Shown here one piece after another: positions 31,553 to 39,409 of a stretch of 59,438 nt of DNA. The notes under the pieces were generated by a model. It saw only the letters and a list, made by a program, of their open reading frames with translations, was not told the origin of the DNA and did no database searches. How positions within the stretch are numbered: position 1 is the stretch's first letter; every line of letters starts with the position of its first letter. The DNA is taken from positions 1 to 59,438 of the forward strand of contig NZ_JASKMT010000032.1 of NCBI RefSeq assembly GCF_030124175.1. Direction: 5' to 3'. Source of the DNA: Streptomyces sp. 549. Lineage in GTDB: Bacteria > Actinomycetota > Actinomycetes > Streptomycetales > Streptomycetaceae. The translations under genes and the position numbers were made by a program.

Positions 31553-31608
31553 CTGTCTATACGGTGGCGTATAGACAGAGCATAGACCCATCTATACGGC
31601 TCCGTATA
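31553..31608. promoter_or_regulatory. Two TetR-type operators between divergent genes
   Basis: The first site is CTGTCTATACG - 4 nt - CGTATAGACAG (31553-31578), a perfect 11-bp inverted repeat. The second, TATACG - 4 nt - CGTATA (31593-31608), has the same core and spacing. They fill the 95-bp region between the DUF2867 and TetR genes, so the regulator probably controls both and itself. Confidence 0.8.
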
Positions 31609-31638
31609 CTGGGCGGGACATCCAAGGGGAGACACGGC

Positions 31639-32196
31639 ATGGGCACGATCCGGACACCGCGGAACAAGTGGATCGAGGAGGGGCTGCGGGCGCTCGCCGA
31701 CGGCGGCCCCGAGGCCGTCAGGGTCGAGGCCCTCGCGCAGGCGCTCGGCGTCAGCAAGGGCGGCTTCTACGGCTACTTCCGCAACCGCGCAGCCCTGCTG
31801 GAGGAGATGCTCAGCACCTGGGAGCACGGGGTCACCGAGGACGTCATCGAGCGGATCGAACGCGACGGAGGCGACGCCCGCGCGCGGCTCGGGCGCCTCT
31901 TCGAGTTCGTGGGGCCGGAAGGGACTTCCGTGACCAGCCCCGGGGTCGAGCTCGCGATCCGCGACTGGGCACGGCGGGACGAAGACGTCGCGCAGTGCCT
32001 CCGCCGGGCCGACAACCGACGCATGGACTACCTGCGCGAGCTCTACGGGGCCTTCTGCTCCGACGAGGGCGATGTCGAGGCCCGCTGCCTGATCACCTTC
32101 TCCCTGCGCATCGGCGACCACCTCATCGCAGCTGACAACGGCCCGCGCAGCCGCACGGAAGTCTTCTCCGCGGTCAGGAACCGGTTGCTGGACTGA
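31639..32196 (+). CDS. TetR-family transcriptional repressor
   Basis: This encodes 185 aa. The N-terminal helix-turn-helix is typical of TetR (NKWIEEGLRALADGGPEAVRVEALAQALGVSKGGFYGYFRNRAALLEEML); the remainder is an all-helical ligand-binding and dimerisation domain. AAGGGGAGA precedes the ATG. Two palindromic operators lie just upstream, between it and the divergent DUF2867 gene, which supports local autoregulation. The ligand is unknown. The 249 bases after it (32197-32445) show no convincing gene. Confidence 0.9.
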   Translation: MGTIRTPRNKWIEEGLRALADGGPEAVRVEALAQALGVSKGGFYGYFRNRAALLEEMLSTWEHGVTEDVIERIERDGGDARARLGRLFEFVGPEGTSVTSPGVELAIRDWARRDEDVAQCLRRADNRRMDYLRELYGAFCSDEGDVEARCLITFSLRIGDHLIAADNGPRSRTEVFSAVRNRLLD

Positions 32197-32445
32197 ACCC
32201 ACACCACGCCACGCCCGCCCAGGTACCACCGGCTCAAGGGCAGCCTGGCACACGGCACCCATCGCGGGCAGACCTGTGAGCAGTGGCAGATCGAAGGTGA
32301 CCAGCGGCGGCCGCATCTGGCACCTCCTCGACACCGCGCGGGAGACCGGCTGGATCACCTTCGCAGGCACAGGACGCCCCCCGTTGCTCAAGTGCCGACC
32401 TGTTCGGGACAGTTGCATCGCCGTGACCACTACGGGGTGGTCCTG

Positions 32446-32634
32446 TCAGCTGTCCCCCGTCACGTAGCTGTCCAGGTCCGGTGTGTCGAAGTAGTCGGAC
32501 CGGTAGCCGAACTCGCGGCGCTCCTCGATTTCGAGCACCCTGAAATCGTCCGCGAGGCCGGAGAGCACGAGGGGCAGATCGGCGATCGGCAGGATGTACT
32601 TGCGGTCCACCGGCAGCACCAGAACGCGCCGCAC
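32446..32634 (-). pseudogene. Remnant of a VTC-domain (polyphosphate-polymerase-like) gene
   Basis: A 62-codon leftward stretch reads DRKYILPIADLP and later FGYRSDYFDTPDLDSY, the characteristic N-terminal motifs of VTC-domain proteins. A normal protein would run on for about 180 more residues, but here a stop follows the YFDTPDLDSY motif almost at once. The upstream part is also cut short. I call it a truncated remnant. It marks a disturbed, accessory stretch of the chromosome. Confidence 0.6.
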
Positions 32635-32740
32635 ACGCGGACCACCGCCCGAGGGTGTGTCACTGCCGCTGGGGAGTCCATCGCCAGACGATGAAGGCCC
32701 CGCAGCGGTTACGCGTACCCCTCAAGGCACCGCCGCGTTC

Positions 32741-33622
32741 TCACAGACGGTTGGCGTTGAGCCATTCGTCGCTGTTCCACAGGACGGGCGTGGCGCCGAC
32801 GGGTTCGAATCGGATGTCCGGGTCGTTGCTGTGGAGCAGGCAGAAGAAGCGGCGCTGAAGCACCGCCGCGCGGCGGGCCTGGTCGGCGACGATGTCCAGA
32901 ACGGTCTGGGCCGCTCGCGGGCAAGCGGCCGTGAAGCGGTCGTAGTCGGTGATGGACAGGACGAGCCCAGTGCCTTCTTGTGCATCGTCGTACGGGCCGT
33001 AGCAGGCCACATCGCCGAGACAGTCGTTGAGCGCGTTGAGGTTGTGGCCGTAGTAGTCGGGGAACTTCAGCGCGGCGGCAACGTCCCTGTGCATGTCCTG
33101 CTCGGAAGCCCACTCGCCGGCGGCGAGGTGGGCGACGCGGAAGCCGCGCTCTTCGAGCCGCAGTTCGGCTTCTGTGAGGAGCCCTCGGCGCCAGAAGAGG
33201 GTGACGAAGGTGTTGTTCATGTACTCGATGCCGGGAAAGCGCGTCGGGTCAGCGCCAGGTGCTGGGTCCTGGGAGGATTCACTCCGGTATGCGTCCAGGA
33301 GGCGGAAGAACTCCTCGACCGGAGTCGAGCCTGCGGGGGTGTTGCGTTCGATCTCGGCTGCCCAGGTGAGGGAGTCGGCGATGCCGCGTTGCTCTTGGAG
33401 CCAGCGGTAGAAGTCGCCCTCGGGCCAGAAAGCGAAGGGCTCCTCTACGCCGTGCACACCGAGCGCTGCCCGGTAGCCGACGAGCAAGGACTGCAGGTGC
33501 GGGAGCGATCCGCCGGGAACCCACATGCCGGGCCGGAGCCGGACCCGGTCCAGGAAGTCGTACACGTCCGCGCAGTCCTGCCAGTGCTTGGCAGTGGGAC
33601 GTGGGCTGTCTTCGGTCGGCAT
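32741..33622 (-). CDS. Barstar-family protein with extra N-terminal domain
   Basis: This encodes 293 aa. The C-terminal ~100 residues contain the barstar fold signature DMHRDVAAALKFPDYYGHNLNALNDCLGDV, as in the ribonuclease inhibitor barstar. The N-terminal ~190 residues are a separate domain (VYDFLDRVRLRPGMWVPGGSLPHLQSLLVGYRAALG) seen in actinobacterial proteins of unknown function. It may be an immunity protein against a secreted nuclease toxin, but no toxin gene lies beside it. A TAGGGT box 6 nt before the ATG suggests a leaderless message. Confidence 0.78.
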   Translation of the reverse strand: MPTEDSPRPTAKHWQDCADVYDFLDRVRLRPGMWVPGGSLPHLQSLLVGYRAALGVHGVEEPFAFWPEGDFYRWLQEQRGIADSLTWAAEIERNTPAGSTPVEEFFRLLDAYRSESSQDPAPGADPTRFPGIEYMNNTFVTLFWRRGLLTEAELRLEERGFRVAHLAAGEWASEQDMHRDVAAALKFPDYYGHNLNALNDCLGDVACYGPYDDAQEGTGLVLSITDYDRFTAACPRAAQTVLDIVADQARRAAVLQRRFFCLLHSNDPDIRFEPVGATPVLWNSDEWLNANRL

Positions 33623-33639
33623 GCTCCGACCCTATGGTG

Positions 33640-34080
33640 CGAACGGATGTCGTCGTCCGTCGGAGGGTTGCGAGCGCAGGGCGATCGAGGCCCCAGCCCG
33701 GACCGCACCCTGGGCCACCGACTGGTTCTCGACCACGAACAGCAGCACCGGGGCATCCAGGGCATCCGCCGAGGCGAACGCAGCGAACGGATCGCGGGCC
33801 GGGAACCGTACTTCCTCGAGCTCAAGGAGTCCGCCGACGAGCAGGGCGCGATCAGGCTCCAGTGCCCGGCCAGCGGGCCCTCGTCCGCCGTGGTGTGTCC
33901 CCGCTTCAACCAGGTCCACCGCGTCCCGGCTCCCCCGGCGGCCGTGGTCGACCCCACCGACAAGCGGGCCACCGCCGCACACACGATCACCGTCCGGACC
34001 GTCCAGCTCCGTGTTCGCTGTGCCGCACACCCCGACGACCTCGGCCCTGAAGTGCCGCGTGAGGTGCACCGCGGCTGTCC
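33640..34080 (+). pseudogene. Decayed coding remnant, possibly transposase-related
   Basis: One plus-strand frame reads RTLGHRLVLDHEQQHRGIQG, then YFLELKESADEQGAIRLQCPASG and CPRFNQVHRVP, with normal codon bias but no good start or ribosome-binding site. The RLQCPA...CP pattern reminds me of Streptomyces transposase-associated ORFs, but no catalytic motif is present. No terminal repeats were seen. The rest of 34081-34313 contains nothing I can support. Confidence 0.3.
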
Positions 34081-34313
34081 CGACGTGCCCGAGGCACCGT
34101 CGACGAGGTTCGGCGGCCCGGCCCGCAGGTTCGCCGTGTCACGTCTGGCACACGGACATGTTCGGCGCGTTTCATGGGCGTCGAGGAAAGTGAGAGTTCA
34201 GCCCTGGTACGCGTTGTGCTCCGCATGTCGTCCTGGCCGTGGACGATGTGCGGAGCCGCTCTCGTCGGGGCCGTTCCCGTGTCCTGCCCGGGACGCCGGT
34301 CGCCACGGATTAG

Positions 34314-34334
34314 CGTGTGACGATGCGTCACACG
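34314..34334. promoter_or_regulatory. 21-bp operator-like palindrome centred on a start codon
   Basis: CGTGTGACG - ATG - CGTCACACG is a perfect palindrome whose centre is the exporter's start codon (34323-34325). A TAGCGT box overlaps its left arm 6 nt before the ATG. A dimeric repressor bound here would block both initiation of transcription and, if leaderless, the first codons. Confidence 0.65.
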
Positions 34335-35900
34335 AAGCGCCCGACCCCTACCGCATGGACGCTGACGCAGAGACTGACCGTCGTCGCGACCGGGCTCGGT
34401 CTCTTCATGGTCTTCCTCGACGCGCTGATCGCGAACGTGGCCCTGCCGGACATCCAGCGGGACTTCGGTGTGGGCGAGTCCGGCCTGCAGTGGGTGGTCG
34501 CCGCGTACTCCATCGGCATGGCCGTGTTCATCATGGCCGGTGCCACCGCGGCCGACCGGTTCGGGCGCAGGCTCCTGTTCCTGGCCGGCATCTCCGTGTT
34601 CACCGCCGCTTCCATGGCCGCGGGCCTGGCCCCGGGACTCGCCGCGCTGGCGATCGCCCGCGCGGTGCAGGGGATCGCCGCAGCGACAGTGACCGTGACC
34701 TCGCTGGCGCTGGTGAGCGCCGCCTTCCCCGACGACGCCGAGCGGGCCAAGGCCATCGGGCTGTGGACCGGAGTGGCGAGCGTCGCCACCGCCCTGGGAC
34801 CCACCATCGGCGGTGTCCTGACCGAGAGCATCAGCTGGCAGGCCGTGTTCATGGTCAACGCACCCGTCGGCGTGCTGGTCCTGGCGCTGACCGCCCGATA
34901 CGTCGCCGAGTCCCGTGAGGAGCGGCCCCGCAGGTTCGACTGGGGCGGCCAACTGCTGTTCGCCGTGGCCATCGGCACCCTGGCCTGCGGGCTCATCCAG
35001 GGCCAGAACGCCGGATGGGCGTCCTCTGAGATCCTGACCCTGCTCGCCGTCGGCGTGGTGGGACTTGTCCTCTTCGCCCGGTACGAATACCGCAATCCCA
35101 GCCCGATGATGGACGTCCGCCTCTTCAGCCACCGCACCTACGCCGTGGGTATGGCCACGATCTTCTCGGCGTTCTTCAGCGCATACGGAATGCTGCTGGT
35201 CGTCACGCAGTACTTCCAGAACGTCGAGGACTACTCGCCTGAGCTGGCCGGCCTGCTGATCCTTCCGTTCTCCTTCAACATCATGCTGCTCTCCCCGATC
35301 GCCGGCCGGCTGGTCGCGCGGTTCGGGCCCCTGCCGATCGCCAGAATCGGCCAGCCTCTGCTGGTCGCAGGGCTGGCCGTCATCGCCCTGGGGATGCCGG
35401 TTTCCGTGGCCGTCGTCGCGGTGGGACTGTTTCTCTGCGGTGCTGGTGTGGCCCTACTCGCCACCTCGGTCACCGCCCTGGCCATAAGCTCGGTACCGGT
35501 GGACCGGGCCGGAATGGCCTCGGGCATCATGAGCGCCCAGCGGGCCATCGGCTCCACCTTCGGCTTCGCGATCCTCGGCAGCATCCTTGCCATCTGGCTG
35601 GGGAAGACGCTCAGCGCCAATCTTCGCCAGGCCGTCCCGGACGACCAGGCCCGCCAGGCGATCGCCGACCGGATCATCCAGGAGGCCAACCCTCACGCCT
35701 ACGCGTCCGAGGTCGGCCCGGGCAGACCACTGCCCGCGCCCTCACCCGAGCAGCGTGAGGCCATCGTGGACGCGGCGACACAGGATTTCGTGCAGGCCTG
35801 CCAGGTGAGTGTCGGCGCGGCCGCCGTTCTCTGCGCGGTGACCATGACGCTGCTGTGGACCGTCGCCGGACGCGATGCGGACGCCCCCGCTGCACGCTGA
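34323..35900 (+). CDS. DHA2-family (14-helix) MFS drug exporter
   Basis: This encodes 525 aa with about 14 transmembrane segments of the EmrB/QacA group. The conserved motif after helix 2 is DRFGRRLLFLAG, motif C-like ALGPTIGGVLTESISWQAVFMVNAPVGVL is present, and NVALPDIQRDFGVGESGLQWVVAAYSI is the usual N-terminal signature. It would export drugs or metabolites by proton antiport. ATG at 34323 is preferred to the GTG two codons upstream because a TAGCGT -10 lies 6 nt before it. No dedicated regulator gene is adjacent, though the start carries a palindromic operator. Confidence 0.9.
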   Translation: MRHTKRPTPTAWTLTQRLTVVATGLGLFMVFLDALIANVALPDIQRDFGVGESGLQWVVAAYSIGMAVFIMAGATAADRFGRRLLFLAGISVFTAASMAAGLAPGLAALAIARAVQGIAAATVTVTSLALVSAAFPDDAERAKAIGLWTGVASVATALGPTIGGVLTESISWQAVFMVNAPVGVLVLALTARYVAESREERPRRFDWGGQLLFAVAIGTLACGLIQGQNAGWASSEILTLLAVGVVGLVLFARYEYRNPSPMMDVRLFSHRTYAVGMATIFSAFFSAYGMLLVVTQYFQNVEDYSPELAGLLILPFSFNIMLLSPIAGRLVARFGPLPIARIGQPLLVAGLAVIALGMPVSVAVVAVGLFLCGAGVALLATSVTALAISSVPVDRAGMASGIMSAQRAIGSTFGFAILGSILAIWLGKTLSANLRQAVPDDQARQAIADRIIQEANPHAYASEVGPGRPLPAPSPEQREAIVDAATQDFVQACQVSVGAAAVLCAVTMTLLWTVAGRDADAPAAR

Positions 35901-36021
35901 ACCCCCGGAGAAGAGGCGCCGCCCGGATTCCCTGAGGAGGCCGCCGTCGGTGTACCGCGCCGCCTTCAGCGGGGATGCTTCCACGCGCCCCGGACACCCT
36001 CGAACAGCCCCCGGAAACGCA

Positions 36022-36058
36022 GAGATCCCGCCCGATCAGCCAGATCGGACGGGATCTC
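36022..36058. terminator. Hairpin terminator near tRNA-Ala
   Basis: GAGATCCCG-C-CCGATC pairs with GATCGG-A-CGGGATCTC (36022-36058), a 15-bp stem with one internal mismatch and a 5-nt loop. It lies 41 nt beyond the 3' end of the leftward tRNA gene and 120 nt after the exporter stop, so it can serve either. Confidence 0.75.
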
Positions 36059-36098
36059 GTGAACCGCTCCTGAGCAAGCTCAGGACCAGTTTGTTCTG

Positions 36099-36171
36099 TG
36101 GACCTGAGGGGATTCGAACCCCTGACCCCCTCGTTGCGAACGAGGTGCGCTACCAACTGCGCTACAGGCCC
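36099..36171 (-). tRNA. tRNA-Ala (anticodon CGC)
   Basis: The minus strand folds into a complete 73-nt cloverleaf. The acceptor GGGCCTG pairs with CAGGTCC (one G-U). The anticodon stem is CCTCG/CGAGG with loop TTCGCAA, giving anticodon CGC. The T arm is AGGGG-TTCGAAT-CCCCT. The discriminator is A and CCA is not encoded. It reads GCG codons, abundant in this GC-rich genome. Confidence 0.95.
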
Positions 36172-36287
36172 TTGGAACGATTGGAACTCTAGCACCCAGG
36201 TCGCTGCGGGTGAAAATCCGTACCGGTCCGCACCTCGCCCGGTCGCCGTCCCGGCCGGTGGCCGGGGCCCGCGGTGCGAGGACGGGG

Positions 36288-37391
36288 TCACTCGTTGGCG
36301 GCGCGGCGGCGTTCCTGTTCGGCGTTCTGGTCGAAGAGCGGGGTGCGGGCGCGCTGACGGCCGCGGCGGGGCTGGCGGCGGGGCTCGGCGGCTGAGGGGG
36401 CCGGGGGTGCCGGCGGGTCGGCGGAGGTGGAGCGGGCCGAGCTCCAGGCGTCCGCGGCGCCGAGGTCGACGCCTGCGGCGCTGCGCGGGGCGACGGGGGC
36501 GTTCACGTAGGTGGGGAGCGGCACCGGGACGGGGTCCCAGCCGTCGCCCTGCGGATCACGGCCGCGCTGCTGGTCGACCCACTCGGCATGGTCGGTCTGC
36601 TCGACCAGGACACGCCGGTCGTCGGCGGGCGTGGCGACGGGCGCGGGCCGGTGGTCGGGCTCCGGCGCGGCGGCGTCCGCTCCGGCGCGCGCGTCGCGGC
36701 GGCGCTCGTGCAGGCGGCGCGCGGCCGACTCCGCGCGCTGGTTGTCGAGCCGGACGGCGAAGCGGCGGCGCTCCTGCGCCCGCAGGTACACGATGTAGGC
36801 GCTGAGCAGGATCGCCGGGATGCCCGGGGCCCAGAGCAGGCGCAGTCCGCCGACGGCGGCGATGACCGCGCCGAAGGTGAACGCCAGGAAGAGCACCATG
36901 GTGGTGCGGCGGCGGCGGGCCAGTACCTTGGCGCGCTTGCCGCGCTCCTTGGAGGCCTGCGGCGGGCGGTGGTGCAGTTCGGTCAGGGCCTCGGCGTCGA
37001 CGGAGACCGAGGCGGGGACCTTGCGGGAGCCGGAGGCCGAGACCGGCGCCGGCTGCGGCGACAGGACCGGCACGGCGCTCGGCTCGGCCACGCCGGGGGA
37101 CCCGGATGCGGGATCGCCGAGGTCCCGGGCGTGCACCGCTTCGTCTGCGGCGTGCACCCGGCCGGGGTCGTCACCGTCGGCGGCCGGTTCCAGGGCCTCC
37201 TCGCGCGCCTCCCGCTCCCTGGCGTGGCGCCGTTCCATCGCGGCACGACCCGACAGGAGCCGGATGGCGGTGCTGAAGCGCTCCGTCGGACGGGAGTCGT
37301 TCAACTCGTCCTGACGGCGGAGCCACATCGGCACCAGGTAGGCGGCCCAGGCCCCGACGATGACTGCGTAGATGAGGCCGCTGCTGCTCAC
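36288..37391 (-). CDS. sepX: Divisome-associated membrane protein SepX/GlpR-like
   Basis: This encodes 367 aa. It has one N-terminal transmembrane helix (SSSGLIYAVIVGAWAAYLVPMWL), a charged cytosolic segment, two central helices (about residues 165-205: TTMVLFLAFTFGAVIAAVGG, IPAILLSAYIVYLRA) and a long disordered tail. This matches SepX of Streptomyces, needed for cross-walls and sporulation septa, and its corynebacterial counterpart GlpR, the membrane receptor of the gephyrin-like protein Glp. A moeA/glp gene lies 2 kb upstream in the same cluster. The start is GTG at 37391, preceded by TACCGT at a leaderless-type spacing. Confidence 0.75.
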   Translation of the reverse strand: MSSSGLIYAVIVGAWAAYLVPMWLRRQDELNDSRPTERFSTAIRLLSGRAAMERRHAREREAREEALEPAADGDDPGRVHAADEAVHARDLGDPASGSPGVAEPSAVPVLSPQPAPVSASGSRKVPASVSVDAEALTELHHRPPQASKERGKRAKVLARRRRTTMVLFLAFTFGAVIAAVGGLRLLWAPGIPAILLSAYIVYLRAQERRRFAVRLDNQRAESAARRLHERRRDARAGADAAAPEPDHRPAPVATPADDRRVLVEQTDHAEWVDQQRGRDPQGDGWDPVPVPLPTYVNAPVAPRSAAGVDLGAADAWSSARSTSADPPAPPAPSAAEPRRQPRRGRQRARTPLFDQNAEQERRRAANE

Positions 37392-37564
37392 GCTTCACAC
37401 GGTAGAGGGGTTTTGGCCGAAGCATCCGCCAATTGGCGCGGTGTGTCGCACGATCCGGCTCATATATCGAGCATTTTTTGTGATTGCGGGACCTGCGGAC
37501 CTCTTATGTGGTCGGTTGGGGCGGCCGATTCCCTCGAATGGCCCCGGAAAAGCGAACACGTATT
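37392..37564. promoter_or_regulatory. AT-rich promoter region of sepX with a 12-bp palindrome
   Basis: This gap is clearly richer in A and T than its surroundings. CGCCAATTGGCG (37427-37438) is a perfect palindrome 36 bp upstream of the sepX start and could be an operator. GACAC within it (about 37446-37453) resembles the core of WhiA sites, but this is weak evidence. Confidence 0.4.
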
Positions 37565-38179
37565 CTATTTATGCGGTGTTCCGGGTTGTGCCTGGTGCCA
37601 GCGGGTCAGCAGCCCCTCCGGGACCTCCTCGGCGGTCAGCGCGAACACCAGGTGGTCCCGCCAGGCACCGTCGATGTGCAGATACCTCGGCCGCACGCCC
37701 TCCTCGCGGAAGCCGAGTTTCTCCACCACCCGGCGACTGGGAGCGTTCTCGGGTCGAATGCACACCTCGACCCTGTGCAGACCGACGTTGCGGAAGCAGT
37801 GATCGACGGTGAGAGCGACGGCGGTCGGTGTGACGCCGCGCCCGGCGACGGCCTGGTCCACCCAGTAGCCGATGTGCCCGGAGCACATCGAGCCCCAGGT
37901 GATGCCCGCCACTGTCAGCTGGCCGACCAGCCGGCCCTGGTACAGCACCACGAACGGCAGCATGCGCCCGGCGTGCGCCTCCGCGCGCAGGTGGCGCACC
38001 ATCTGCCGGTAGGTCGGGCGCTGCGGCGGCAGGTGGCCGGGCGGGGTGGGCGGCACGGTGGCTTCCCACGGCCGCAGCCAGTTGCGGTTGCGCTGGTTCA
38101 CCTCGCGCCAGGCACGGTGGTCGCGCAGCCTTATCGGGCGGAGCATGGTGTCACCGTCCGCCAGTTCCACCGGCCACAC
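37565..38179 (-). CDS. rimJ: RimJ/RimL-type GNAT N-acetyltransferase
   Basis: This encodes about 204 aa of the GNAT fold of the RimJ group, which acetylates N-terminal amines of ribosomal or other proteins. Visible are LRPIRLRDHRAWREVNQRNRNWLRPWEAT at the N-terminus and the CoA-binding region GYWVDQAVAGRGVTPTAVALTVDHCF, then NAPSRRVVEKLGFREEG. The start is uncertain: GTG at 38179 gives the usual WPVELADG beginning, whereas GAGGGGA is best spaced for a CTG at 38188, which would overlap the mog stop. It lies between mog and sepX, an order conserved in actinobacteria. Confidence 0.85.
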   Translation of the reverse strand: MWPVELADGDTMLRPIRLRDHRAWREVNQRNRNWLRPWEATVPPTPPGHLPPQRPTYRQMVRHLRAEAHAGRMLPFVVLYQGRLVGQLTVAGITWGSMCSGHIGYWVDQAVAGRGVTPTAVALTVDHCFRNVGLHRVEVCIRPENAPSRRVVEKLGFREEGVRPRYLHIDGAWRDHLVFALTAEEVPEGLLTRWHQAQPGTPHK

Positions 38180-38184
38180 GGCGT

Positions 38185-38703
38185 TCAGTTCGTGTCCCCT
38201 CTGGGATGGTCGCCACCGCGCAGCTGGTCGACGGCGTGCGGAAGGATCTCCGCAAGCACGCTCAAGCCGTCCTTGACTCCGCCCCGCGAGCCGGGAAGGT
38301 TCACGATGAGGGTCCGGTCGGCGACTCCCGCCAGCCCGCGCGACAGTGCGGCGGTGGGGACCTTCACCCGGCCTGCGGCACGCACGGCCTCGGGAATGCC
38401 GGGGATCTCCCGGTCGAGCACCAGACGGGTGGTCTCCGGGGTGCGGTCGGTGGGGCTGATCCCGGTACCGCCGGTGGTCACGACCACGTCGTAGCCGGCG
38501 GCGACCGCTGCCCGCAGCACCTCCTCCACGGGCGGTCCGTCGGGGACGACGCTGGGCCCGTCGGTGGTGAAGCCCATCGCGCGCAGGCCCTCGACCAGCA
38601 GCGGACCACCGGTGTCGGCGTAGACGCCGGCCGACGCCCGATTGGAGACGGTCACGGCCAGCGCCCGCGGGGGCGTGTCCGGGCCGGAGTCGGCGGTGGT
38701 CAT
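38185..38703 (-). CDS. mog: Molybdopterin adenylyltransferase-like protein (MogA/MoaB)
   Basis: This encodes 172 aa with the MoCF-binding fold. The glycine-rich active-site motif is VVTTGGTGISPTDRTPE, followed by IPGIPEAVRAAG and LIVNLPGSRGGVKDGLSVLAEILPHAVDQL. It adenylylates molybdopterin before molybdenum insertion. The ATG at 38703 overlaps the moaC stop by 4 nt. It ends 6 nt before the GTG start proposed for rimJ. Confidence 0.93.
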   Translation of the reverse strand: MTTADSGPDTPPRALAVTVSNRASAGVYADTGGPLLVEGLRAMGFTTDGPSVVPDGPPVEEVLRAAVAAGYDVVVTTGGTGISPTDRTPETTRLVLDREIPGIPEAVRAAGRVKVPTAALSRGLAGVADRTLIVNLPGSRGGVKDGLSVLAEILPHAVDQLRGGDHPRGDTN

Positions 38704-39188
38704 TCCCGGCTCCAGTCGCCGGACCGTCCCCCGGACTTCGCCTCGACACGGACGTCGGTGATGACGGCCTCCTTGTCGACGGCCTTGACCATGTCGACGA
38801 CGGTCAGCGCGGCCACCGACACGGCGGTGAGAGCTTCCATCTCCACGCCGGTGCGGTCGGTGGTGCGCACCGACGCGCTGATCTCCACCGCGTCGTCGGC
38901 CACCGCAAGGTCGACCGTCACACCGGACACGGCCAGTGGGTGGCAGAGCGGGATCAGGTCCGGGGTGCGCTTGGCGCCCATGATGCCCGCGATGCGGGCG
39001 GTGGCGAGCGCGTCGCCCTTGGGCAGCGTGCCCTCCGGGGAGTCGCCGCGCAGCAGGGCGACGACCTGCGACGAGACCAGCACGCGCCCGGTGGCTCGGG
39101 CGGTGCGCGCGGTGACGTCCTTGGCGGAGACGTCGACCATCCGGGCGGCCCCGGAGTCGTCGATGTGCGTGAGGTGCTGGCTCTTCAT
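38700..39188 (-). CDS. moaC: Cyclic pyranopterin monophosphate synthase (MoaC)
   Basis: This encodes 162 aa. MoaC acts after MoaA in converting GTP to cyclic pyranopterin monophosphate, the first molybdenum-cofactor intermediate. Signature parts are GAARMVDVSAKDVTARTARA, AGIMGAKRTPDLIPLCHPL, and MEALTAVSVAALTVVDMVKAVDKEAVI, with the catalytic Lys. ATG at 39188 fits the family's usual MxxxxLTHIDDxGxARMVDV start. The 221-bp gap to moeA holds short GC-rich repeats but no gene. Confidence 0.95.
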   Translation of the reverse strand: MKSQHLTHIDDSGAARMVDVSAKDVTARTARATGRVLVSSQVVALLRGDSPEGTLPKGDALATARIAGIMGAKRTPDLIPLCHPLAVSGVTVDLAVADDAVEISASVRTTDRTGVEMEALTAVSVAALTVVDMVKAVDKEAVITDVRVEAKSGGRSGDWSRE

Positions 39189-39409
39189 GAGCAGACACCG
39201 TACCCGTCGGGCTTCGCCTCCGTCCCGCGCGACCACGCCGGGCGGACGCACCGCACCACAGCCCGGGTCACAGGGACCGGGGCGCAAGGGGCGGGTGACC
39301 GGGGCGGGTGACCGGGCCGGGTCGCAGCTCAGGGTCGCCGCCGCGCGTCCCCGGACCGTCCGCCCCGGACCGTCCGCCCCCGGTGCGCGGTCGCCCGTCC
39401 GGTGTGCGG

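Noticed and set aside
33640..34080. Complete insertion sequence
   Set aside because: No terminal inverted repeats, target duplication or catalytic DDE residues; kept only as a low-confidence remnant.
36099..36171. Integration site of a mobile element at tRNA-Ala
   Set aside because: No second copy of the tRNA 3' end and no integrase or excisionase gene in the window.
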